Assembly (NCBI GenBank): GCA_022605955.1
Contig: JAKCOZ010000003.1
Span: 49,662,179 to 49,726,178 of the forward strand
Length of the DNA stretch: 64,000 bases
Source of the DNA: Rallus limicola
Taxonomy: Eukaryota; Chordata; Aves; Gruiformes; Rallidae
Direction of reading: 5' to 3'
Position numbers and translations under genes: made by a program. Under the pieces are notes generated by a model. The model did not search any database. It was not told the origin of the DNA and was given only the letters and a program-made list of their open reading frames with translations. Positions 51,682-60,196 of the stretch are shown here, in pieces (within the stretch, counting starts at the first letter, position 1; each line of letters opens with the position of its first letter).

Positions 51682-54600
51682 CTGTGGAAAACACGTGAGA
51701 GAAAAACATGTAACAATGCACTAAATACTCTGCTCCAGAAAGAAAGTCTTCTGCTTTGCTTTGTACTTAATTGACAAAGTATAGGAAAAACTCCTGAAAA
51801 CAAAAGATCAAGGTAATTATTCTCAGAAGCAAGTATCAGGTTAAAACTATTTGAAGTGGTCTCAAATCACAGACCAACCCCTCCTGTAAGCCCTCACCCT
51901 TCTAAAAGATAAAACAATTTCAAAGATGCTTTGCAAATTACTGCCAAATGGGCTTCCTGCAACTCCTGAAAACCATGCATCAGAGGTTACCATAGGAAGC
52001 ACTTTAGATATGGTCAGTTATGTTTTATTAGTCAGGAAACAAAGCACTGAACACACTACATGTTACAGCTAAAATAAACCATATTCCCTCAGTCTACCAG
52101 GCTGGATGAAAGGGGATGGGAGGCAGGGACATCTGGAGCTTGCAGCATCATAAAGAAGTAGGATGCTGAAATAAGTCGACCATTACTGCAGACCTGCAAT
52201 CTGTGGTATCAAAACCAAAAAACCTACTATTATTTATGCTGGAAGGTCAAGAAACAAAATATAATGTTGTATCTCAAAGCTCACTGACATGGCAGACTTC
52301 TGAATTAATAATACCCCGCTACACTGCTATTTCCAAACAAGTGAGGCATGTTAAACTTGCACAACTGCTCTTTGACATGATATCAAAATAAGGGAAATAC
52401 CTGGATTTTAATATGGGAGTGGAAGACTTTAATCAGTATTCTACCTACACCAGACAGAAATACTGGTTGAAACAGCCATATAAGGAAAAAAGAGTGAAAC
52501 ATCCAAACCCCCTAATAACCAGAAAAGATAAGTTTGTCTCATTTCTTATGACGAAATCCAGTGAAAAAGCAGGTTGCTTTTTATGCCCTTCCATCAGTGC
52601 TCGCAATTTCTTATTACAGCCACCCCACCTTTCATATTGAAAGTCTCAATCATTCCCTCAGTATTCCTAATACTGGCTTTTTAGCTTTCAGTCCTTAGCC
52701 AGTTTTATACTATCCAGCTATTTTACATTTCAAAGGTAAGATATGATCTTTTTATTACTTATTCCTAACAGTATACTCTTTTGAAAAGGGGAGTGATTGC
52801 AATAGTAGTTTTGTATTCTGTAATAATTCCTCTCTGTAAGTTTAATACCGTCTCTAGAATATAAACAGACTTTTCTGATAAATTCTCTAAACCACTGGTA
52901 CTCTAATCAACATTCAACAAGGTTACTGGTACCCTCTGAACAAGAGTGCTGCATTGTTCGGATCCTTGTTTATTTGCAAAGTTAGCTGGAACTTCAAGTC
53001 TGAACTATCAGTAGCATCTTTTCTAGTAACAATCAGAGAGATGCCCTCTAGAATCTCTTAAGAGGTGCTTACTCTCCAGCACCTGCCTCATGGCAGGTGA
53101 GATAGGTTCCCAAATAATCCTCAGGATCATCTCTACCTTCCAACCTCTATCATACAGTGATTGTGTGATACTGTGATATGAAAGGCTCCTAATCTCAAAA
53201 GCTTAACAAATTTCAGTGGGATTCACATTAGATCTGATTTTTAGATTAATTTCATAAGGAAAAATTATACCCCAAAAAATGAACTAAAAATACTACTTTT
53301 AGTAAACCACAAAATCACATAAAATGTGATCATTTGGCTTATTACCCTAGCTAATTTATTTATTAAATGAATTATAAAGATATAAAATCATGATTCATCT
53401 AGTTTCTTACAATGCTAGGGTAAAATAAAAACTTACCATGCATTCTATACTTGCACATAAGCACTACGTAAAACATGTACAAGAATGGATAATTCAAGTT
53501 TAAGTGAGGTAGATTTTAATCAGAAAATACTTCATTTCTCCTCTCCACCGTTTCAAGGCGAGTTGGAAAAGCTTAACTCCCTTTTTGAACAATGATACTG
53601 GAGTCCTTAAAAACATCCACTAAAGGCACATAAGTCAGCTGAAGTCTATACATACATTCAATACAACGTCATGAATCACTTTCCATCTGTTTACACTGTC
53701 TGTGACATATCTGCAGAGAGACTAGCTGTATCTGGAAACATCAGCTGCATAAAATTATCAGAAACTTACAATGCACCGTTCTAGCTAAAAGTCTCTTTAG
53801 TAATCAGGAACTATGTATAATAATAAAAAAGAGGTATAAGTGACAGGATAAAGGGATAGATGGAAGAAAAAGATCTAGACCCTGTGCCAACATCGAGGAG
53901 CGATACCATAGTACCAGCTTATCTTTTTTTTCCTCATATTAATGGCCTTAAAAGTTGCAAAGTGTTACAATTCATTTGAAAGACAGAATCCATTTATCTT
54001 TGCATTATCTTTTTATGAGGTTTAAGCTCAATGCCCTGATACAAGATGCTTGATTCCTATGGAATCAAGTGGAATATATAAAAGTGGAATATATAAAAGG
54101 GTAGAAACCTCCTGCAGGAATCAAGTGGGACATGGGACTACACACTTGTCAGTCAACAGCAGATTCACTTTAGGTTGTTCTTGATTTTCTTCTTCTCATT
54201 TTAGGCATTTGTTCACTGCATTTTTTTCCTAAATGTCACAGTAAATTTTTTTTTTGATGCACACAGGTCAGTTAAACCAAATGCATGGCAGGGCTACATA
54301 CATCTATCTACTCAATTACTCAGTTTGGAATTTGGCATGCTCACTGCCAAACAGCTCTCACACTAACTTATTCCAAATCATTCGTACAGAGCATTCTTTT
54401 GTTTGAGGAACCAATTTTCCTGAACTCTTCCAAAACCAAGTTAAACGATGAAACATTCTCAGGTCAGGTGGGACAAAAATAGCACAGTTGCACGGTACCT
54501 AATCCAGATATCTTAATTTAAATCAGTGCTCCTTATTAAGAGTTCGTTACATTAGAAAAGAGTTTTATGCAAGAACATGGATCAACAACTGTTCAGGTAA

Positions 54601-54947
54601 AACACATTATCTGTTACAGGATAAATTTTGCCTGCCTTGAGATGTCAGTAAGATTTAACTCCCAGAGTTTTTCAATAACCCTTTTTTATGGTGACTTAGT
54701 ATTATAGTGTCCAGATTTTGTGAACAGATGATGTTTAGTTCGGTAACATTTTCCAAGACTCAGACAGAAAGCAGAAGCATAAGTGTTGTGGCTGCAGAGT
54801 TTGTCATCAATGCATTTTCCTTTTTTGAACCAAGAGATGAATTTTTCAAGAAGAATAGATGAACCAAATCCAAAGGCAAAGAATTTAGTCTGACACAAGT
54901 GAATCATATAATCAGTTTTATGACTGAATCACAGATCTAAAACTTAC
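51682..54947 (-). other. IPO11 last intron (3.3 kb)
   Basis: The minus-strand donor GTAAGT follows ATG at 54948, and the acceptor CACAG precedes 51681. Inside I see no gene. A possible CR1 tail relic lies at 53050-53185, and a 15-bp unit (GTGGAATATATAAAA) is tandemly duplicated at about 54069-54099. Confidence 0.85.
53050..53185 (+). mobile_element. Possible relic of a CR1 3' end
   Basis: The CTCAGGATCATCTCTACCTT, CCAACCTCTATCATACAGTG and ATTGTGTGATACTGTGATAT sequence resembles a mutated CR1 3'UTR and 8-bp tail. Similarity is limited to about 100 bases, so the call is tentative. Confidence 0.4.
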
Positions 54948-55032
54948 CATTTTTTTCCTTTTGTCTTGTTCTGTGGGAGGCTCCTCATCTTCTGTAACTT
55001 TGGGCTCTTCAAAATGAGACATTAACATGCAG
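54948..55032 (-). CDS. Importin-11, penultimate coding exon (85 bp)
   Basis: It encodes residues reading (D)CMLMSHFEEPKVTEDEEPPT and then EQDKRKKM, a charged acidic-to-basic linker near the C-terminus. The first base completes an Asp codon started by the GA at the end of the exon at 55829-55924. Splice sites are consensus: acceptor ATTCTTAG and donor ATG/GTAAGT. Together with its neighbours it gives an uninterrupted reading across two introns, which is strong support that the gene is intact at this end. Confidence 0.96.
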
Positions 55033-55828
55033 CTAAGAATGGGAACAAGAATAGTTTGAACGTACATTACCATTAAAAATTATTTAAAAGCATATTTAAA
55101 AACACAGGCCAGATATAAGGGAGTTTGATAAAAGCCAGGAAATTTCTGTTATAAAGCCTTTTCTTCTTTGAGAACAGTGCATCTAAGGAAGCCTGAATGC
55201 GTGTTCTGTGTCACCTACACCCATGTAACTGTCTCAGTAAGTTTCCTTATTGTAGCTCAAGTTCTTGATTAAAAATGTATTTCTGCATATAGAAAACAGA
55301 CTATGTCGTCTTAAAATTAATACAGAAAAATGTATTATTCCTAACTAGATTTCCAAGTCTTTCCAAAAAACTGCTATACAAGCACTCTGTAACCTATCAA
55401 CATGAAAAAGTGGCATGAATATAAAAAGATTTCTCATTGCTTTCATGATTTCCTGTGAGATCTTTAAAAAGAGAACCTGAAAACTAAAATGGGTCACTGC
55501 TAGTGGTTCTAGACATTAAAATCTGCAAGACACAGTGGTGTTTCAGGTGGAAAGAGGCATCTTCTGAGACTTTTTCTAGGCAGGTAAAGCAGAGCTTTTA
55601 AACTTATTTTTTGTTTTGCTCTATCCTCAACTATTAGGTACCAATATGCACTAGTAACAGCTATTATTTTAACTACTTTTTTTGCAGTAAGTAGAAAATC
55701 AGAAAATCCTTAAAAACTAAAACAGTGCAAATGCAAGAAATTAGAGTTCAATGTCCAGGGTTAGGAAAAGACCTACAAGACTTCAAGCTTAAAATATTAA
55801 ATGAGTTAGGTCAAAGTTTTCCGCTTAC
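55033..55828 (-). other. IPO11 intron (796 bp)
   Basis: Minus-strand donor GTAAGC after AAAGA, acceptor TTCTTAG before CTGCATG. Nothing else was recognised inside. Confidence 0.85.
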
Positions 55829-55924
55829 TCTTTGTACGTTCCAGTTTCAGGATCTTCAGTCATAACATCATGCAATCCTTCCACTGAAATGTTGATGATA
55901 CCACAAAATTTATCTTGGATAACA
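55829..55924 (-). CDS. Importin-11, third-last coding exon (96 bp)
   Basis: It encodes VIQDKFCGIINISVEGLHDV, then MTEDPETGTYK and the first two bases of the next Asp codon; its first base completes a codon from the exon upstream. The acceptor is TTTTTTCCAG before TGTTATCC and the donor is GTAAGC. The segment matches vertebrate IPO11 almost residue for residue. The acceptor boundary is oddly embedded in a 31-bp tandem duplication. The next exon upstream is not in the window, so the intron above it is longer than 8 kb. Confidence 0.96.
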
Positions 55925-55964
55925 CTGGAAAAAACAAAATTTATCTTAGATAACATTGGAAAAG
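55903..55964 (-). repeat. 31-bp tandem duplication spanning the IPO11 splice acceptor
   Basis: Two adjacent 31-bp units (55903-55933 and 55934-55964) differ at only three positions. Each contains the last bases of the intron and the first about 20 bases of the exon. In the intron-side copy the acceptor AG reads AA on the minus strand, so only the exon-side copy retains a usable splice site. Confidence 0.9.
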
Positions 55965-58006
55965 AACAGGAAAGTGACCTAGCTAAAGGAACTAAACAGG
56001 AAATCTGCTCAGTAACTGCAGAGCACATTTATTAAGCAGTATTTTCATTACCTACTGCTTAGCAGAGCACGCCATCAAGCAACTAATTCAAGGAATTTTT
56101 ATTTAACAAAGGCTTAAAATACAATACAGAAGAAACATTCTTAAATAGGAAAACCTTATGTGCCACTGCTGAAATCCTAGAAATGATTGTAAATGGAATG
56201 AAAAAATACATTAGCACAGGACTCAGGAACTGAGTGGGGAGGGCATGTTCCTGCCATCAGGGAGGTCAGAGTACTGCTTTCTGTTCTCAATACACTTAAC
56301 ATATTCTCTCCCATTATTCAATGTGAAATGTACAAAAGGCAGCTTGTAAGGATGGTTAAGCTCCACTGCTGTCTTCTCAATACAGTCTCACTGCTTTGTG
56401 CTCCTGGGCAGCTGACTGACTCCCCAGAGGGTGAAAAATACCTGCATCCATTTCTACAGGAAGGACACTTCCCTGGCTACCCACATACAGGTGGGGTAAG
56501 ATTTCTCTCCTTAAACACAGGCGCCTCCTACCAAGTAAAACACTAGCCCCTGCCTTGAGTATTGATGCGTCTGTAGGGTAAGGGCATATCCCCACAAAGG
56601 GTTAAGTAGGTGCCTTGAGTAAGCTCCTAGTTAATGGAAAGCAGCTGTGACTGCTGTATCTGCTGAATTTCCTGCTACTGTGGGTCTAATGCCAGAAATG
56701 TGCTATTGTGGGACTTTGGTGTGTGGACTCCTACGCTGTGAATTACAATAGCATGAAGATACACTGCAAGTGAAAGGATGTTCCTCTTGAGAAGGCAGCA
56801 AAAGTTCCAGCTAAAAAGAGCAAAGAAACAGAAATAGCCTGACCGATGACAGAAAACTATAACTCTCTGTGACTGCCATTGACTGAAGCATTTTATTTTG
56901 AATTTCAGGCTTAATTTTCCCCAAAAGATGCTGCTGCTGCCTTAGCAGGTAGAAGCAAACATATTCTGCATCTCTTTTAGTGTATGGAACACTAAGCTCA
57001 CATACTGTAATTTGATCATTTAGGCTTTCAAGTAAAGAAATCTATTTCTTAATACTTGTTCATGTCCTCCTCTTATTTGGGATGAAAAGTGGAGAACTGG
57101 ACAAACTGTAAGCACCTTGTAGTTTAGTTACTGCATTTGAAAAAAACCTGTCAGGCACACAATAATACTTTACCTATATGATAACCATACTTTATATAGC
57201 AATGGATGCTTTGGACAAAATTCATATCAAGCTAGAATACTAAGCATATAAAAATATTTCATTTAAATTTGTTTTGATGAGTTTATGATCAAAGCCATGA
57301 TCATTTTGTTCCTTTTTTTATTCAGCTACTGTTGAACAGTAGGATTTGAGCTGCATTTTGCATAATGAAATGTGAAACTCCAAAATTCCACAAGATTAAA
57401 ACTGACATAATTTTCATTCCGTCTGGCTTATTTTATCATCACTGTCAAGTATATACTTAAAGGACCTCTTCCCTTGCCAAAAAGCTTCCCCATCTCGTTC
57501 AGAACAGCAAAATATTACACGCTGTGAGGCAATCTCTGCAGGGTCCTGCAGACAGCAAGCAGACAGCCCACCAAGCACATGGCACCCCTGAGACAGGCAG
57601 CACTGCCTGCTCCACAGCCCGCAGCACGAGCCCGTGGAGACAGAGCAGGATTCTTCCCTAAAGTCAGAGGCTCCTGCCTAGCACACCTCCCATCGAAGCT
57701 CTTTCACCTCGTACTTCTTCTGAGACAGGCCTCTAGGCATTAATGTGGTTAACATTTCCCAACATGAGAAAGGAAACAGCTGTCCTCAGATTCACGTCAG
57801 GAGGATAAGGGGCAGTCAACCGAGAACAAATGCAGGCACTCTGCACCCTGGAGAAGTAAATTATGCCCTGTACGTACGCAGTCTTTAATTAATAATACAG
57901 GTTGCTCTCCATTACCTGGCAGTCCTATTTCTTCCTTCCAAACTGTGTGAAGAATCCCCAACAGCCACAGAATTTTTATATTGTGAGGGAAGAGAAAGGT
58001 GTTTGG
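55965..58006 (-). other. IPO11 intron, part between exon and CR1 insertion
   Basis: No further exon found: I looked on the minus strand for the preceding IPO11 segment and did not see it. The 57480-57860 part is somewhat GC-richer, with no recognised element. The CR1 begins directly after GGTGTTTGG. Confidence 0.75.
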
Positions 58007-58180
58007 GTCACTGAGGAAGAGAGCTCAGGCAAGGGAGACCCGGCGGTTGAGCCCTCTGAAAAGCGACAACCCCCGAGCATTGATCCTCGAGGGCAAAGAC
58101 AAGAAGGAGAGGAGAAAAGGGGAGACCCCGCGAAGCACCCGGCGGCAGCCATTGCCTCTTGCTGTGACTGCACGTCGGCG

Positions 58181-58252
58181 TGACTCATCGGGGGCGGAGC
58201 TTAGCGCGGCAGCGGCAGTTTAAAAACCAGAGGAACTGCTGCTCCAGTTTAG
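58181..58252 (+). promoter_or_regulatory. Predicted CR1 monomer promoter (first unit)
   Basis: In order: TGACTCA (AP-1/CRE-like) at 58181-58187, GGGGCGG (GC box) at 58191-58197, TTTAAAAA (TATA-like) at 58219-58226, and an initiator-like TTTAGTCA around 58248-58255. The TATA-like box lies about 32 bases before the next monomer start, the normal distance to a transcription start. This is inferred from motifs only. Confidence 0.55.
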
Positions 58253-58425
58253 TCACTGAGGAAGAGAGCTCAGGCAAGGGAGACCCGGCGGTTGAGCCCT
58301 CTGAAAAGCGACAACCCCCGAGCATTGATCCTCGAGGGCAAAGACAAGAAGGAGAGGAGAAAAGGGGAGACCCCGCGAAGCACCCGGCGGCAGCCATTGC
58401 CTCTTGCTGTGACTGCACGTCGGCG

Positions 58426-58497
58426 TGACTCATCGGGGGCGGAGCTTAGCGCGGCAGCGGCAGTTTAAAAACCAGAGGAACTGCTGCTCCAGTTTAG
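58426..58497 (+). promoter_or_regulatory. Predicted CR1 monomer promoter (second unit)
   Basis: The same motif order is repeated exactly 245 bases later: TGACTCA at 58426-58432, GGGGCGG at 58436-58442 and TTTAAAAA near 58464-58471, leading to the third monomer start at 58497. The third monomer keeps TGACTCA (58671-58677) and the GC box (58681-58687) but not this TATA-like box; TACAAAAG at 58719-58726 sits near the equivalent place. Confidence 0.5.
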
Positions 58498-58707
58498 TCA
58501 CTGAGGAAGAGAGCTCAGGCAAGGGAGACCCGGCGGTTGAGCCCTCTGAAAAGCGACAACCCCCGAGCATTGATCCTCGAGGGCAAAGACAAGAAGGAGA
58601 GGAGAAAAGGGGAGACCCCGCGAAGCACCCGGCGGCAGCCATTGCCTCTTGCTGTGACTGCACGTCGGCGTGACTCATCGGGGGCGGAGCTTAGCGCGGC
58701 AGCGGCA

Positions 58708-58870
58708 CTCCGACTCCCTACAAAAGGCGGCGAACAGGACGGGCAAACAGGGCGTGGCGCGTCAGTTTGCGCGGCAGTTCGCGCAGGCAGGGCGAGCCTT
58801 CCCTCCTAGCTCAGAGTTCTCAGGTTGAGCAAAGGGTTCCCTGTCTCTTGTGTCTCCAGACACTTGGACC
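58708..58870 (+). other. Unique part of the CR1 5' leader
   Basis: This 163-bp non-repeated leader links the monomer array to ORF1. It is GC-rich with several CGCG and GCGC motifs, then becomes CT-rich before the ORF1 start. No long frame belongs to it. Confidence 0.7.
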
Positions 58871-60196
58871 ATGGTGTCTACCAGGCGGAGACCTTCCCCC
58901 TACAAATCTGGGGCAACCCCGATGAGGGATGTGCCTCAGGACGCCTCGGTCCAGGTTACTGGCTGCAGGGACTGTCTGAGTCTGCTGCTGCCAAGGGAAA
59001 GAGGCAAGGGCCTCATCTGTGTGAGGTGTGAGCAGGTGGATGACCTCCTCTGCTTAGCCGCTAAACTTCAGGATGAGCTCATCAGGCTGAAAGCCACCCG
59101 GGAAAGGGAGCGAGAAGAGCTCGATAGGCTAAAAGCCACCCGGGAAAGGGAGCAAGAAGAGCTTGTGAAGCTGAAAGCCACCTGGGAAAGGGAGCGAGAA
59201 GAGCTCGAAAGGCTAAAAGCCACCCGGGAAAGGGAGCAAGAAGAGCTTGTGAAGCTGAAAGCCACCTGGGAAAGGGAGCGAGAAGAGCTCGAAAGGCAGC
59301 GAGAAGAGCTCGAAAGGCTGAAAGCCATTCGAGAATGTGAGATGGAGATAGACTGGTGGTGTAGCTCCCTGGCATCCAAGAGGGAAGTGTGCCAGGAAGA
59401 TTCTACAACTCTGAAGGCAGTCCCCCTGCCCTGTTCTAGCCAGGTAAATGGGAGTGACCCAAACCCTGGGGAAGTCTGGAAGGTGGTCCCTACTCGCTGC
59501 CGTAGACACTCCCCTCGCCTCCCTCCCCCACCCCCCCAGGTCCCCATAAGCAACAGATTTGGGGCCCTGGAAGTTGAAGGGGAGGTATATGAGGAGATGA
59601 ATACGGTCCCTCTGCCTCAGAGGAAGCGAAAGCCCAGGGTGAGGAGAGTATCTGCTCCCCTTGAGACGGCCTCAGCAAACCGGGAAAGAAGAGTAGTTGT
59701 GGTTGGGGATTCCATCCTCAGTGGGACAGAGGGTCCCATATGTAGACCAGACCCTACACGTAGAGAGGTGTGCTGCCTTCCTGGAGCCAGGGTCAGGGAT
59801 ATAACCAGAAGGCTCCCAGAGCTGGTTAGACCCTCTGATTATTACCCGCTATTGATAATTCAAGCAGGTAAAGATGCAATCACGAAGTGTAGTCTGCGTA
59901 CTATCAAGAGAGAATTTCGTGACCTAGGGCGCTTCATTGGGGGGGCAGGAGCCCAAATAATATTTTCTTCTATTCCCACTTGTGGGAGGTGGGGTTCAGA
60001 GAAGGTCAGGAGAACCCATGAATTGAATCAGTGGTTAAAAGGCTGGTGCCTGCACAAGAAATTTGGGTTCTTTGACCAAGGGATGGTGTACTCTGCCCCG
60101 GACATGAGTACTGTTAATGGGGCTTACCTGTCCCATAGAGGAAAGCGGATCCTTGCTCAGGAGACGGCAGGGCTCATTGATAGGGCTTTAAACTAG
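58871..60196 (+). CDS. CR1 ORF1 protein (441 aa, nucleic-acid-binding and esterase-like)
   Basis: The start chosen is the ATG at 58871 in GGACCATGG, a strong Kozak context; an upstream in-frame GTG at 58850 is not needed. Residues 32-53 hold a CxxC-x14-CxxC cysteine pattern (zinc-finger-like). Residues 73-149 are five 14-residue repeats (type [14 protein letters not shown]) plus a 7-residue remnant, strongly predicted coiled coil. Proline-rich PPPPPPP is near 218-222 and a basic patch [10 protein letters not shown] is at 250-259. From 274 an SGNH/GDSL-like domain follows with VVVVGDSIL (Ser281), as known for CR1 ORF1 proteins. Block V reads VNGAYL, with Asn416 and Tyr419 where Asp and His are expected. 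In CR1-like elements ORF1 binds RNA and forms the RNP. It ends in TTTAAAC plus TAG. Confidence 0.92.
   Translation: MVSTRRRPSPYKSGATPMRDVPQDASVQVTGCRDCLSLLLPRERGKGLICVRCEQVDDLLCLAAKLQDELIRLKATREREREELDRLKATREREQEELVKLKATWEREREELERLKATREREQEELVKLKATWEREREELERQREELERLKAIRECEMEIDWWCSSLASKREVCQEDSTTLKAVPLPCSSQVNGSDPNPGEVWKVVPTRCRRHSPRLPPPPPQVPISNRFGALEVEGEVYEEMNTVPLPQRKRKPRVRRVSAPLETASANRERRVVVVGDSILSGTEGPICRPDPTRREVCCLPGARVRDITRRLPELVRPSDYYPLLIIQAGKDAITKCSLRTIKREFRDLGRFIGGAGAQIIFSSIPTCGRWGSEKVRRTHELNQWLKGWCLHKKFGFFDQGMVYSAPDMSTVNGAYLSHRGKRILAQETAGLIDRALN
59087..59317 (+). repeat. 42-bp tandem repeat in ORF1 encoding two heptads per unit
   Basis: Five consecutive 42-bp units start at 59087, 59129, 59171, 59213 and 59255, followed by a 21-bp half unit (59297-59317). 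Each unit encodes a 14-residue LKAT.ERE.EEL.. block. Alternate units are most alike (third with fifth, second with fourth), suggesting expansion by 84-bp steps. Length always changes by whole heptads, keeping the coiled-coil register. Confidence 0.93.
60187..60196 (+). promoter_or_regulatory. Candidate -1 ribosomal frameshift site (T TTA AAC then TAG)
   Basis: In the ORF1 frame the codons are GCT TTA AAC TAG, so 60187-60193 is a canonical X XXY YYZ slippery heptamer (U UUA AAC) directly before the stop. Slippage by -1 gives TTT AAA CTA GTT, which is the ORF2 frame and is open through 63216. A purine-rich GGAAGGGGGAAGGGG tract follows, and possible stems (GTGCT/AGCAC and CAGCA/TGCTG) occur about 50 to 80 bases downstream. 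No clear pseudoknot is visible at the usual 5 to 9 base spacing. Confidence 0.5.

Larger units (their letters stand above)
58007..58707 (+). repeat. Tandem 245-bp CR1 5'UTR monomers (2 full and 1 partial)
   Basis: Units start at 58007, 58252 and 58497, each beginning GTCACTGAGGAAGAGAGCTC. The first two are 245 bp and the third stops after 211 bp at GCAGCGGCA, where the unique leader begins. By eye the shared bases are identical. The units are GC- and CpG-rich in an AT-rich intron. Because 245 is not a multiple of three, frames through the array shift between units, arguing against a coding role. The arrangement resembles the promoter monomers of mouse L1. Confidence 0.95.

Noticed and set aside
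57480..57860. GC-richer patch upstream of the CR1, considered as an exon or part of the element
   Set aside because: No open frame with splice sites on the IPO11 strand and no similarity to the CR1 monomer; the CR1 boundary at 58007 is sharp.
58180..58678. Identical 82-codon frames on both strands of the CR1 5'UTR monomers
   Set aside because: They exist only because the GC-rich 245-bp unit lacks stops in some frames. The unit length is not a multiple of three, and the frames have no domain. They are untranslated leader.
59068..59553. 161-codon Ser-rich minus-strand frame and neighbours
   Set aside because: This is the antisense of the 42-bp coiled-coil repeat in ORF1; the repetitive composition keeps several frames open.
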